Shown here: piece after piece, positions 50,058-59,593 of the stretch
Layout: the number at the start of each line of letters is the position of its first letter
How positions within the stretch are numbered: the first letter of the stretch is position 1
DNA from: Polyangiaceae bacterium
GTDB lineage: Bacteria > Myxococcota_A > Polyangia > Polyangiales > Polyangiaceae
Assembly: GCA_025936115.1 (NCBI GenBank)
Contig: JAICTZ010000015.1
Location: forward strand, 123,635 to 187,634
Length of the DNA stretch: 64,000 nucleotides
Reading direction: 5' to 3'
Notes under the pieces: model-generated
Databases searched by the model: none
What the model was told of the DNA's origin: nothing
What the model saw: only the letters and a program-made list of their open reading frames with translations
Translations under genes and position numbers: made by a program

Positions 50058-51071
50058 ATGCTCGAAACTGCACTGCGCTTCGACGTGACCACGGATGATT
50101 GGGTGGTGTTCGCGAGCGGCCGCGCCGCACGGCCCATCGAGCATCCGACGCGCAGTGAAGCCCCTCCGCCCTCCGTGCCCGACCGCGCCTGCCCGTTCTG
50201 TCCCGGCAATGAAGCGAGCACGCCGCCCGCCATCGATGTGGAGCCCGATCCCCGAGATCCCGAGCGCTGGGCCGTGCGCGTGTTCCCGAACAAATTCCCG
50301 GCGCTTCGTCCCGACGCGTCGCGCGCCCGCGACCGCTCGCAGCCGCTCTTTCGTCAAATGGGCGGCTGGGGCGTGCACGAAGTCGTCGTCTGCTCGCCCG
50401 ACCACGGCTGGTCGCTCGCGCGCCTGCCGGTCGAGCAAGTGACGGCGATTTTGAGGGTGCTCCATCGGCGCCACCGCGTGCTCGGCGCGGATCCAGAGCT
50501 CGAAGTCGTGCAGATCTTCGAGAATCACGGCGCACGTGCGGGTTCGTCCCTGTCGCACCCGCACCTCCAAATCATCGCCGCCCCCGTGGTTCCACGGCTG
50601 ATTCGCCTCAAGTACCAGGTCGCGGCCGAGTACTACCACGCACAAGGCGTGAGTCTCTACGAGGACCTGTGTCAGGCGGAGCTCGACGCGCAATCACGCG
50701 TGATCCTCGACACGCCCGAGTTCGTCGCGTTCGCGCCCTACGCCTCGCGCATTCCGTACGAGACGTGGATCGTCCCGCGCGAGCCCAAGCCGAGCTTCGG
50801 ACTCGCCGAGCCGCGCTCCCTGCCGGCGCTCGCCCGCACGCTACGCGAGCTGCTCCAGCGGCTCCAGGTCGCGCTCGGCGATCCGGCGTACAATCTCACC
50901 TTCTTCGGCGCGCCGCGCCGTCACAGTGACGAGCCGGACTTCGGCTGGCACATCGCCGTCCTGCCTCGTCTCGAGATCGCGGCCGGCTTCGAGTTCGCCA
51001 CCGGCATGGCGATCAACAGCGTGTTGCCGGAAGTCGCCGCCGAGGTGCTGCGGCGCGTCGAGGTCGAATGA
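50058..51071 (+). CDS. galT: Galactose-1-phosphate uridylyltransferase
   Basis: A 337-aa member of the GalT group of the HIT superfamily. The zinc-like N-terminal motif is ACPFCPGNEASTPP. The central region has VVVCSPDHGWSLA, and the nucleotidyl-transfer motif with catalytic His is ENHGARAGSSLSHPHLQIIAAP (HPH). LIRLKYQVAAEYYHAQG and the second zinc-like region follow. It transfers UMP between UDP-glucose and galactose-1-phosphate (Leloir pathway). Nine bases separate it from the radical SAM gene, probably co-transcribed. No galK or galE is present. Confidence 0.88.
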   Translation: MLETALRFDVTTDDWVVFASGRAARPIEHPTRSEAPPPSVPDRACPFCPGNEASTPPAIDVEPDPRDPERWAVRVFPNKFPALRPDASRARDRSQPLFRQMGGWGVHEVVVCSPDHGWSLARLPVEQVTAILRVLHRRHRVLGADPELEVVQIFENHGARAGSSLSHPHLQIIAAPVVPRLIRLKYQVAAEYYHAQGVSLYEDLCQAELDAQSRVILDTPEFVAFAPYASRIPYETWIVPREPKPSFGLAEPRSLPALARTLRELLQRLQVALGDPAYNLTFFGAPRRHSDEPDFGWHIAVLPRLEIAAGFEFATGMAINSVLPEVAAEVLRRVEVE

Positions 51072-51092
51072 CTCAGCGCACCGCGGACTGAC

Positions 51093-51842
51093 TCAGCGAA
51101 CGGGCTCGAGCCCTTCTTGCTTGAGCCACGCTTCGTAGCGCTCTTTTCGGCGCTCGATCTCCCGCGCAGTGAGCCGCGGCTCCGAGCGCGGCGCCGTGCG
51201 CACGGTGGACGCGGCGAGCGCACGGCTACCGAGTTTCTTGCTCTCTGGTGCGGACTTCGCGCCTTTGCCCGATGCCGTGTCAGGTGCGGAAGCTGGCGCG
51301 GACGGCGCGGCGACGGGTTCGCGCGCCGGCGCGGCCGCGGGCTCGGGGGGGACCGCAATGGCGGGCGCCGGCGCCGTGGCGACGACGGGCGCTGGCGCCG
51401 TGGCGACGACGGGCGGCGGGGCCGTTGCGACCGCGGGCGCCGTTGCGGCTGGCTCCGGCGCCGTCGCGACGGCGGACGCGGGCGCGATTGCGGCAACCGA
51501 CGCGGTCGACGGCTCCGTCGCGGTAACGTCCGGCGCGGGCGGCACGGGAGCAGGCTGCGCGACCGTAACGCTCGGTGCCGGCGAGTTCGTCACCGCCACC
51601 TGCGTGATCGGCTCCGCCGAACGCAGCGCCGGCTGGTCCTTGGAGAGTAGCGAGTGCACCTTGGCCGAAATGAAAGGCATCCTCGGCGCAAACGCGAACG
51701 CGGCGAGCGTGAACGTTCCGAGGACGCCCACGACACCGAGGGCGTGTGCAAACGCTACGCGCCGCCGCGTGGCGTTCGGATAGTGGAGCTCCTCCTGCTC
51801 GCTATCGTCCCAGTAGTCTGAAGGTATCCTTGGATTCGCCAT
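51093..51842 (-). CDS. Single-pass membrane protein with long Pro/Ala linker
   Basis: A 249-aa protein. A 28-residue hydrophilic N-terminus, one TM helix (ALGVVGVLGTFTLAAFAFAP, about 33-53), then a 120-residue Ala/Pro/Val-rich stretch with repeats like ATAPAPVV. The basic C-terminal helix is RLTAREIERRKERYEAWLKQEG. No known domain. The periplasmic linker would span the cell wall; such proteins often anchor envelope complexes. A long hairpin precedes its start. Convergent with galT. Confidence 0.7.
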   Translation of the reverse strand: MANPRIPSDYWDDSEQEELHYPNATRRRVAFAHALGVVGVLGTFTLAAFAFAPRMPFISAKVHSLLSKDQPALRSAEPITQVAVTNSPAPSVTVAQPAPVPPAPDVTATEPSTASVAAIAPASAVATAPEPAATAPAVATAPPPVVATAPAPVVATAPAPAIAVPPEPAAAPAREPVAAPSAPASAPDTASGKGAKSAPESKKLGSRALAASTVRTAPRSEPRLTAREIERRKERYEAWLKQEGLEPVR

Positions 51843-51872
51843 GCGTCTTCACTCCGGTGCATCGACCGTGCC

Positions 51873-51939
51873 AGCGCCCAAAAACAGTGCAAGTGGACCC
51901 AATCCCTCGCTCGGCGCGTAGACTAGCACTTTGGGCGCT
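51873..51939 (-). promoter_or_regulatory. Long hairpin in the leader of the membrane-protein gene
   Basis: AGCGCCCAAA (51873-51882) and TTTGGGCGCT (51930-51939) are a perfect 10-bp inverted repeat. Inside it AGTGC/GCACT pairs as well. The hairpin lies 31 bp upstream of the GTG/ATG at 51842. It may be a regulatory 5' leader or an operator pair. Confidence 0.55.
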
Positions 51940-51976
51940 GAGTAGGACAGTCGGGCGCAGGGAACGCCGGTGCGCG

Positions 51977-52016
51977 CCAGAACGCCACGGAGTGGTGGTG
52001 TGGCTCAGCGTTCTGG
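51977..52016. promoter_or_regulatory. 9-bp inverted repeat near the GH44 gene
   Basis: CCAGAACGC (51977-51985) and GCGTTCTGG (52008-52016) are a perfect inverted repeat with a 22-nt centre. It lies about 170 bp before the GH44 start. It may be a dimer binding site for a carbohydrate regulator, or a stem-loop. Confidence 0.5.
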
Positions 52017-52184
52017 CCTCGACGGAAGTGCCCCAAGTTTGCTCGAGAGTTTCACGCCTGCTGCGCTCGATTTTACGACGACGCGGCGGCGCCAAGACTT
52101 CTCGGGATGAATAAATACTCACGCGAAACGAGCAACGCTCAGCCTGCCCCGCGCGCGTTGAACGACGTAGTGTAGCCTTCAAGC

Positions 52185-54035
52185 ATGCGATCTTTGGCCA
52201 TTGCTCGCGGCGGGTGTCTCCTGGGGTGCGGGCTACTGACGCTTGCCTGCGGCTCCAAGGACGGCGGCAACCCGGACAAGGATTCGGGCCAAGCCGCCAT
52301 GACGAGCGGGGGCACGGGAGCAGCTGGCGGGAGTAGCAGCGGGGGCATCGGCGGGGGCATCGGCGGGAGCAGCGCTACCGGCGGGATGGCTCAAGCCGGC
52401 AGCGCGGGCATGGCCGGCGCGGGCGGCAACGGCGGAGCCGCTACCGGAGGCACGACGGGCAACGCTGGGCACGCGGGCGGCTCGAGCATGCTCGGTCCCA
52501 TCGTGGAACCCGGCGATCCCGGCAACGCCGACGTGACGCTCAGCGTGCGTGCCGACACGGACGTGCACCCGATCTCACCCCTCATCTACGGCATCAACGG
52601 CGACTGCTCGGACGCGAACAAGCACCCGACGCTCTGCCGCAGCGGCGGCAATCGCCTCACGGCGTACAACTGGGAAAACAACGCGTCGAACGCCGGCAGC
52701 GATTGGTGCTTCGAAAACGACGGCCTGCTCGGCGACACCGACCAACCAGGCAAGAGCGCCACCGACATGCTCGCGAGCGCGCGCGGCAACGGCGGCACCG
52801 TGCTCTTGACGATACCGATCGTCGACTACGTCGCCGCCGACAAGACGGGCGGCTCCGATCCCCCCGCGTGCTCGGGCGACGTCCGCAAATCGGGCGCTGA
52901 CTACCTCACGACCCGCTTCCGGCAGAACGTGCCCAAGAAGGGCAGCGCGCTCGCGACGACGCCCGACGCCGCGGACGACAGCGTTTACGAAGATGAATTC
53001 GTCGCCTTCGTCAAAGGCAAAGCGGGCTCACAGCCCGTGCTGTTTTCGCTCGATAACGAGCCGGATCTCTGGTCCTCGACGCACGCAGAGGTGCACCCGG
53101 ACCCCGTGACGTACGACGAGCTCGTCGAGCGGGACGCCGACTTTGCGGAAGCCGTCCGCTCCGTCTGGCCCGAGGCAGGCATCACCGGCTTCGTGAGTTA
53201 CGGCTACGCCGGTTACGTGAGCCTGCAATCGGCGCCCGACGCGTCCGGCAAGGGGGAATTCATCGACTATTATCTGGCCCAGCTCCGCTCGCGCTCGGAC
53301 GCGGCCGGGCACCGCTTGGTCGATTATCTCGATTTACACTGGTACCCGGAAGCGACCGGCGGCGGACAGCGCATCACGAGCGATGACTCGAGCGCGGCGG
53401 TGGCCGACGCACGCGTCCAGGCGCCGCGCTCGCTCTGGGATCCGAAGTACCAGGAAACGAGCTGGATCACGAGCTACACGGGCGGTCCCATCGCGCTCAT
53501 TCCGTGGCTCATGGCCAAAATCAAGAAGAGCGACCCCGAGATGAAGCTCGCGTTCACGGAGTGGAACTACGGCGGCTCGAACGACATCAGCGGCGCCGTC
53601 GCGACGGCGGACGTGCTCGGTATTTTCGGGCGCGAGGGGGTGGCCCTCGCGAGCCTCTGGAGTCTCAGCGACGCCGAACGCTTCATCGACGGCGCCTTCC
53701 AGGTGTTCCGCGACTACGACGGCGCGGGAAGCACGTTCGGGGACACTTCGATGCACGCCGACTCGAGCGCGATCGACCGAGCTAGCGTGTACGCGAGCAT
53801 GCGCTCCGACGACGTGAATCACGTCGTGATCGTCGCCATCAATCGCGACAAGACGGACGTCAAAGCCGCGCTCACGTTGGCGCATTCGCAAGTCTTCACG
53901 ACGGCCGACGTGTGGACGCTCTCGGCGAGCTCACCCTCGCCCGCCGCCGCACCCGCGCTTCACAGCGTCGCCACCAACGCCTTCAACACGACGTTACCGG
54001 CGCGCTCGATCTCGCTCGTGGTCCCGCGGCCGTAG
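52185..54035 (+). CDS. Glycoside hydrolase family 44 endoglucanase, lipoprotein
   Basis: A 616-aa secreted enzyme. A lipoprotein signal (LLGCGLLTLACG, Cys about 22) is followed by a Gly/Ser-rich linker to about residue 105. The catalytic domain is GH44-like: ISPLIYGINGD, SGGNRLTAYNWENNASNAGSDW, LDNEPDLW (acid/base Glu) and FTEWNYGGSND (nucleophile Glu). GH44 cleaves beta-1,4-glucans such as xyloglucan and carboxymethyl cellulose. The C-terminal 80 residues are the beta-domain of the family. It stands alone, fitting the predatory or plant-litter-degrading lifestyle of such bacteria. Confidence 0.92.
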   Translation: MRSLAIARGGCLLGCGLLTLACGSKDGGNPDKDSGQAAMTSGGTGAAGGSSSGGIGGGIGGSSATGGMAQAGSAGMAGAGGNGGAATGGTTGNAGHAGGSSMLGPIVEPGDPGNADVTLSVRADTDVHPISPLIYGINGDCSDANKHPTLCRSGGNRLTAYNWENNASNAGSDWCFENDGLLGDTDQPGKSATDMLASARGNGGTVLLTIPIVDYVAADKTGGSDPPACSGDVRKSGADYLTTRFRQNVPKKGSALATTPDAADDSVYEDEFVAFVKGKAGSQPVLFSLDNEPDLWSSTHAEVHPDPVTYDELVERDADFAEAVRSVWPEAGITGFVSYGYAGYVSLQSAPDASGKGEFIDYYLAQLRSRSDAAGHRLVDYLDLHWYPEATGGGQRITSDDSSAAVADARVQAPRSLWDPKYQETSWITSYTGGPIALIPWLMAKIKKSDPEMKLAFTEWNYGGSNDISGAVATADVLGIFGREGVALASLWSLSDAERFIDGAFQVFRDYDGAGSTFGDTSMHADSSAIDRASVYASMRSDDVNHVVIVAINRDKTDVKAALTLAHSQVFTTADVWTLSASSPSPAAAPALHSVATNAFNTTLPARSISLVVPRP

Positions 54036-54036
54036 C

Positions 54037-55062
54037 TCAGCCTTTGTCGCCGCGCGGTTTTTCGACGTGGCCGCCGAAGCCGAAGCGCATGGCGGAGAGC
54101 ATGCGCGCCTGGTAGTCGCCCTCGCCGCGCGAGCTGAAGCGCTGGTAGAGCGCGGCCGAGAGCACGGGGACCGGCACGCCTTCGTCGATGGCGGCCTGAA
54201 GTGTCCAGCGGCCCTCCCCGGAATCGGAGACGTGCCCGCTGAAACGCTCGAGCTCCGCGTCGCGCACGAGCGCTTCCGCCGTGAGATCGAGGAGCCACGA
54301 GGCAATCACGCTGCCGCGCCGCCAGACCTCCGAGATGTCGCGCAGGTTGAAGTCGTAGCGGTAGTGCTCGGGGTTACGGAGCGGCGTCGTTTCGGCGTCG
54401 TGGGGCCGTTCACTCTTGCCGATGCCGGCCGCGTGCAGCACGCCGAAGCCCTCGGCGTACGCCGCCATGAGCCCGTATTCGACGCCGTTGTGCACCATCT
54501 TCACGAAGTGACCGGCGCCGCTCGGGCCGCAATGCAAGTAGCCCTGCTCGGCCGTACCGGAGTTTTCGGGACGTTCGGCGGTGCGACCAATCGTACCCAC
54601 GCCGGGGGCAAGCGCAGCGAACACGGGATCGAGCTGGCGCACACAGTCGAGCTCGCCGCCGATCATCATGCAGTACCCGCGCTCGAGGCCCCAGACGCCG
54701 CCGCTCGTTCCGACATCGACGTAGTGAATGCCGTGCACGCCGAGCTCGCGCGCACGGCGTATGTCGTCGACGTAATAAGAATTGCCGCCGTCGATGCAGA
54801 TATCGCCCGGCTCGAGCACCTGCGTGAGCTCGACGATCGTCGCGTCGACGACGGCCGCCGGCACCATGAGCCACACGGCACGTGGCCGCTTCAGCCCTGC
54901 CACGAAGTCCACGAGCGAGGCGGCGCCGCGCGCGCCCTCCTGGACGAGGCCCGCGACGGCCTGCGCGGAGCGGTCGTAGACCACGCACTCGTGGCCGTGA
55001 CGCATCAGCCGCCGCACCATGTTGGCCCCCATTCGTCCGAGTCCAATCATTCCGAGCTGCAT
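54037..55062 (-). CDS. gnd: 6-phosphogluconate dehydrogenase, decarboxylating (short NAD-type)
   Basis: A 341-aa enzyme; start ATG 55062 gives MQLGMIGLGRMGANMVRRL, the Rossmann motif at the extreme N-terminus (17 upstream codons rejected). The substrate region is DGGNSYYVDDIRRA, and the catalytic motif is GPSGAGHFVKMVHNGVEYGLM with the essential Lys/Asn. The length is that of the short GndA/YqeC group, about 300-340 aa, rather than the 470-aa NADP enzymes. It oxidises 6-phosphogluconate to ribulose 5-phosphate and CO2. It lies 62 bp downstream of the mukB stop and may be co-transcribed. Confidence 0.93.
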   Translation of the reverse strand: MQLGMIGLGRMGANMVRRLMRHGHECVVYDRSAQAVAGLVQEGARGAASLVDFVAGLKRPRAVWLMVPAAVVDATIVELTQVLEPGDICIDGGNSYYVDDIRRARELGVHGIHYVDVGTSGGVWGLERGYCMMIGGELDCVRQLDPVFAALAPGVGTIGRTAERPENSGTAEQGYLHCGPSGAGHFVKMVHNGVEYGLMAAYAEGFGVLHAAGIGKSERPHDAETTPLRNPEHYRYDFNLRDISEVWRRGSVIASWLLDLTAEALVRDAELERFSGHVSDSGEGRWTLQAAIDEGVPVPVLSAALYQRFSSRGEGDYQARMLSAMRFGFGGHVEKPRGDKG

Positions 55063-55123
55063 GTGATCTCCAGTCGTCCGCGCAGTGTCGCCGACTCGGC
55101 AGGCGTGATGCAAGAGCCCGAGC

Positions 55124-58100
55124 TCAATTGCTCGGCGGCGCGAACAGGGGCCCGTTCGTGTCCGCTTCCGCCACGAGCTCGCGGGGGTCCGTCACGGCGG
55201 CGTCGGGGGCGGCGTGCGTCGCGCGGCGCCCGGTGACGATGACTTCCTCACTGCCATCCGGGGCGGCCTGGCGCACGAGACGATACGTCGTGTTGCCGGT
55301 CGCGCGCGCGACCTCGGGCGCGGCGATCAAGAGCTGTAGTTCGAGGTTTTGGCAGAGGTCGAAGAGTACGCCGAGATTGTCCTGCGAGAGCCGATTGGCT
55401 TCGTCCAAGAATAGAAAGCGCAGCGTGCCCTCGCTGCGGCGGTTGCGAAATAGGTTCGCGTCGCGCTCCCACTCCGTGAGCACGACCATCATCAGCGCCG
55501 CGCCGACACCGATGGCTTCGCCCGTCGAAAGACGCGTCGGACTCACGGCTTCGAACCCGGGCTTGGCCTTGCGCTCGACCGCGACCTCGAGCTCGAGGTA
55601 TTCGCGGTAGTCGAGCAGACGTTGGCCGCCGCTCTTGCCGCCGCCGTAACGCCGGAAGATTTCGTCGAGCGCCTCTTCGACCGGCAGCGACGTCTGGAAT
55701 AAGAGCTCCTGCGCCTGACCTTCGCGCAAAGCTCGCAGAATTTGATCCATGCGTTCGACGCGCCGCATGTCCACGCGAATGCGCGCGATGCTGCCGAAGC
55801 TGATGCCCTCGAGGTGTTGGTTGAGCCGGCGCACCTGCCCCGTGGCGCGCCGGAGCTTCACGTCGATGCCGCGCGCGACGTCCTCGGAGGCGCCGCGCAG
55901 ATCGAGCTCCTGGCGCCCGAGACGCTCCTCGAGCAGCGCCAGGTGGTCGCGCAGCCGCTCGAGCGCGCGCAGCGGCTCGGCGACCTCGGCGACCTGGGCG
56001 GGTAGCCGGCGCGTGAGCCAAACCGTGACCTCCTTCCAGGCTGCGACGTACGTCGCGAGCACGTCGGCCTCCGACGAGAAGCGGCGCGCGAGCTCTTCGG
56101 CGAGCGCTTGACCGCCGCGTGCTCTGAGCAGCCGATCGATGAGCACTTCGCGCCGGCTCCGTGCGTCGGAGAGCAACTCGCGCTCGCTCACGTCGGCAGG
56201 CGACGGCTCGCCCGCGTCGCTCGCCGCGAGCAGGCCCGCGGCGTGGATCTCGTCGAACAGCTCGCGCCGTCGCCGCTCGAGCGGCACGATCGCGAGGTCC
56301 TCCTTTGCGAGCGTCGCGGCGCGTTCGGCGAGCGCCGTTTCGGCTTGGCGTCTACGTTCGCGCAGCGAACCGATGAGCTCGACGACGGTCGCCGTTTCGC
56401 GCTCGACCGCCAGCAAGTGCTCACTCTCGCGGCTCGCCTCGTCGTCGCTCCGCGCGAGCGCCTCCGGCGAAAAATCCGGTGCCGCCTGCGCGAGCTCGAC
56501 CGCGACGCGCTCGGCGTGAGCCGCAATCGCTCCGCGTTCCGCGTCGAGCTCGCGGAACCCGAGCGCCCGCTCTTCCCAAGACGCTTCCGCGCGCCCGAGC
56601 TCTGCGTCGGCGCGAGCGACGGCCGCGGCGAGCTGCTCGAGCTCCGCTTCGAGGGCGGGGACGAGCCGCGTGCTTTCATCGAGAGCGGCTTCGGCGCCGC
56701 CGTAGCCGCGCGCCTGCCGCGTCGCGATCGCGCTCGCGAGCGCTTCCTCGGCGCGAAACCAGCGGTCGCGTTCGGCGTCGAGACCCGTGCGCTCGCGCTC
56801 GAACGTCGCGAGCTCGGCCGCGCCGGGCGGCGGAACGCGCAGGGCCTCGAGCCACTCCGAAAGCACGCGCCGCGGCGCTTCGCTCCGAACGAGCTCCGCT
56901 TCGGCGCGCTGGGCGGCCTCGACCGCACGCTCGAGCTCGAGCGCGCTCGGGCCGTCAGCCTGGTCGAGCAGCATCGCTTCGGCGACGAGCGGACGGAGCG
57001 CGTCGAGCTCGCGTTGCAAGCCGCTCGCCCGCCCGACGCTCGCGAGGCTTTCCGCGCCGAGCGTCTCGGCGAGCTCGCGCTTCGCAGCACGTGCGGCTTC
57101 GAGCTCACCCAGCGCGAGCTCCGGATCCGGGCCGAACGCGAGCGCCGCGTCGCGCGCGAGCTCGTCGGCGTCGGCGAGCGCCGCGTCGACGTAGCGCAAG
57201 TCTCGAGTGGCGCGTTCGAGCTCGAGCGCCACGTGCTCGGCTTCCTCGAGCAGCGCCGTGCGGCGCGCCTCGCGCGCGTTGCGTCCGAGGCTCGGCCGTT
57301 CCGGCAAGCGACTCACGCGCACGCCGTGCTCCATCGGCACCGCGAGGAGCCGTCCGTGCGTGAGCTCGCCGTCTTCGGCGCGCACCGACTCACCGGCGCG
57401 CACGAGCAAGACTTCGTCGAAGCGCGTCACGCTCTTGGCGAGCCGCGCGAGCGCCGCCGGCACGTCCTCGACGACGATGGCGGACGCGAGCGCACCGAGC
57501 CCGGCTTGCACGCGTGCCGCGCGCTCGACCTCGATGTCCTCGAAGCGCGCCGCCACGAGCTCACCGCCGAGCTCCTCGCACAGCTCGAGCACCGACGCCG
57601 GCAGCGCACCGCCGCCGTGCTCGAAGCGCGTCGCCTCGGCGAGCAGCGCCTCGCGCCGTGCGCGGAGCGAAAACGCCTGCGCGCGTAAGCTCTCGCGCTC
57701 TGCCGCGAGCCGTTCTTTGCCGGCGGCGAGCGACTCGAGCGAGGTGGGCGCGCCGCCCGTATGCGGCTCGAGCCGCCCGGCGAGCACGCGGCAACGGCGA
57801 AAGCGTTCGGCGGCAGCGCGCATTTCGCTCGCGCGCTGCGCGAGGCGCGCCGCTTCTTCTTCGACCGCTCGCCGCTCCGCCGCCCGCTCGCGCCCGAGCT
57901 CCTCTTCACGTGACAGCTCGTGCGAGCGCTCGTGCACGCGCGCCTCCACGGCGCGCGCGGCACCACCCGGCTCGAACACGACGCCCGCCCCCGCGAGCCG
58001 TGCGCGCGCCTCTTCGCGCCGCCGCTCTTCGCGCCGCGCCCGTTCGAGCTGCGGAACGAGGCGCAGAGCTTCGCGCGCCAGCGGCACGAGCTCACCGAGT

Positions 58101-59593
58101 CGCGCGAGCTCGCGCCGTGCGAGGGCGTGCAAATCGTCACCGGCGCTCGGCGTCACGAGCTCACGCAGGGCGGCGTGCGCGCGCGCAAAATCGGCCGCTC
58201 GTTGCTGCTCGGTCGCGAGCTCCCGTTCTCGCCGCGCGCGCTCGCCGTCGACGCGCAGAAGCTCGCTCCGTGCGCGCTCGAGCGTCGCCTCGAGCTCGTC
58301 TTCGCCGAGCTCGGCATTTTCGACGAGGGTACGCGCTTCTTCGAGCACGGCGTGCCCGCGCCGGAACGCGTGCGCGCGGCGGTGGAGCTCTTCGAGCCCG
58401 CTCTGCAGGTTCGCGAGGCCGCGCGCCGCCTTTTCGTAGGCGTCGCGCGCGCGCAAAAGCTCGACTTTGGCCGCTTCACGCGTCGCTTGCCGGCGCTCGA
58501 GCTCGAGCCGCGCGGCCTCCGTCGCGGCTTCAATTGGCAGCAGCTCGGCGGCAAGCTCTTCGCGGCGCCGCACGAGCTCCGCCGCGCGCTTGAGCGCCTC
58601 ACGCCGAGCGCGTGTGGCTTCGAGCCGAGCCCGCGCGTCCTCGACCCGGCTGCGAGCCGCCTCTTCGCGCAGTACGCCCTCGGCGAGGGCCGTCTCCGCG
58701 CGCGCGAGGCCGAGCTTCGCTTCGTGCTCCTCGGCGCGCGCCGCGTCGCGCCGGCGCGTCGCTTCGTGAAGCTCGGCTCCGAGCGCCCCGAGCGCCGCGC
58801 GAAACATGGCGCTGCCGGCTTCGTAGACGCCGCTGATCTCGCGCTCGAGCCCGCGCGCCTCCTGCACCTCGGCGCGCGTGCGGCGGCACGCGTCGAGATT
58901 GGCGCGCATGCGCGCCAGCGTGTCGGAGAGCCCGGACTCTTCTTTGAGCACGAAGGTGCGAAGCTCGCTCGTGAGCGCGCGGGAGATGCCGCCCGTCATG
59001 CTCGTGCGCAGCATCTCGTTGAACTTCGCGCGGTCGTCGTCGTTGGCGAGCCGCAACGGCACGATGCCGCGCTCGAACAGCGCGCCGAAGTAATCGCGCA
59101 GCGTGTCGAACACCTCGAAGCGCGCGCCGAGCTCGCCCGCGCGCGCCTTGAGCTCGGCGAGCACGGGCACGCGCTCGGTCTCGGCGTCCGCGAGCAGGAA
59201 TAGCGCGGAAAGGCCGTGAGACCGCGCGAGGCCGTGCACCATGAACGTCGTCGCTTGCACGCTCGGCTCCGCCTTGCGCTCGAGGTGCACGCCGAGGATC
59301 ACGCGCTCACCGGCGAGCTCGAGCTCGAGCGCGGCGTACGACGGCCGACCCGGCGCGCCAAGCCGCCCGAAAATGCCACGATCGCCACCGGTCGCCGCCG
59401 TTTCACCGAGGTTCGTGAAGCGTAGCTTCGTGAGATCGGGCAAGAGCACGAGGTACGCCGCGATCATCACGGTCGTCTTGCCCGCGCCGTTCGCGCCCTC
59501 GAGCGCCGTGACGTGTGGATCGAGCAGATAGCGCTCGAAGAACACGCCTTTCCAATTGACCAAAGCGAGCGCCGTGGCTCGCGCGCGGCTCAT
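55124..59593 (-). CDS. mukB: MukB, SMC-like ATPase of the MukBEF condensin
   Basis: A 1489-aa SMC-like protein, nearly the length of E. coli MukB (1486). Start overlaps the mukE stop (ATGA). Walker A is LEGANGAGKTTVMIAAYLVL (about 32-51), followed by the MukB block LPDLTKLRFTN. A long first coiled coil, a hinge with a short globular region, and a second coiled coil follow. The C-terminal head has signature RLSTGEAIGVGAALM and Walker B FLFLDEANRL, then the D-loop region LQLLIAAPE, matching the MukB end. It binds DNA and, with MukF and MukE, compacts the chromosome. MksB and JetC are distant alternatives; the head motifs favour MukB. Confidence 0.94.
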   Translation of the reverse strand: MSRARATALALVNWKGVFFERYLLDPHVTALEGANGAGKTTVMIAAYLVLLPDLTKLRFTNLGETAATGGDRGIFGRLGAPGRPSYAALELELAGERVILGVHLERKAEPSVQATTFMVHGLARSHGLSALFLLADAETERVPVLAELKARAGELGARFEVFDTLRDYFGALFERGIVPLRLANDDDRAKFNEMLRTSMTGGISRALTSELRTFVLKEESGLSDTLARMRANLDACRRTRAEVQEARGLEREISGVYEAGSAMFRAALGALGAELHEATRRRDAARAEEHEAKLGLARAETALAEGVLREEAARSRVEDARARLEATRARREALKRAAELVRRREELAAELLPIEAATEAARLELERRQATREAAKVELLRARDAYEKAARGLANLQSGLEELHRRAHAFRRGHAVLEEARTLVENAELGEDELEATLERARSELLRVDGERARRERELATEQQRAADFARAHAALRELVTPSAGDDLHALARRELARLGELVPLAREALRLVPQLERARREERRREEARARLAGAGVVFEPGGAARAVEARVHERSHELSREEELGRERAAERRAVEEEAARLAQRASEMRAAAERFRRCRVLAGRLEPHTGGAPTSLESLAAGKERLAAERESLRAQAFSLRARREALLAEATRFEHGGGALPASVLELCEELGGELVAARFEDIEVERAARVQAGLGALASAIVVEDVPAALARLAKSVTRFDEVLLVRAGESVRAEDGELTHGRLLAVPMEHGVRVSRLPERPSLGRNAREARRTALLEEAEHVALELERATRDLRYVDAALADADELARDAALAFGPDPELALGELEAARAAKRELAETLGAESLASVGRASGLQRELDALRPLVAEAMLLDQADGPSALELERAVEAAQRAEAELVRSEAPRRVLSEWLEALRVPPPGAAELATFERERTGLDAERDRWFRAEEALASAIATRQARGYGGAEAALDESTRLVPALEAELEQLAAAVARADAELGRAEASWEERALGFRELDAERGAIAAHAERVAVELAQAAPDFSPEALARSDDEASRESEHLLAVERETATVVELIGSLRERRRQAETALAERAATLAKEDLAIVPLERRRRELFDEIHAAGLLAASDAGEPSPADVSERELLSDARSRREVLIDRLLRARGGQALAEELARRFSSEADVLATYVAAWKEVTVWLTRRLPAQVAEVAEPLRALERLRDHLALLEERLGRQELDLRGASEDVARGIDVKLRRATGQVRRLNQHLEGISFGSIARIRVDMRRVERMDQILRALREGQAQELLFQTSLPVEEALDEIFRRYGGGKSGGQRLLDYREYLELEVAVERKAKPGFEAVSPTRLSTGEAIGVGAALMMVVLTEWERDANLFRNRRSEGTLRFLFLDEANRLSQDNLGVLFDLCQNLELQLLIAAPEVARATGNTTYRLVRQAAPDGSEEVIVTGRRATHAAPDAAVTDPRELVAEADTNGPLFAPPSN

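Larger units (their letters stand above)
51843..52184. other. Divergent intergenic region with two inverted repeats
   Basis: 342 bp between the membrane-protein gene (minus) and the GH44 gene (plus). Two long inverted repeats are listed separately. No ORF is supported. Promoters for both genes should be here. Confidence 0.6.

Noticed and set aside
48606..50693. 695-aa minus-strand ORF across the radical SAM and galT genes
   Set aside because: Antisense His/Arg/Glu-rich shadow; both sense genes have catalytic motifs.
57207..58439. Ser/Arg-rich plus-strand ORF inside mukB
   Set aside because: Antisense of the coiled coil; composition is that of a GC-rich shadow frame.
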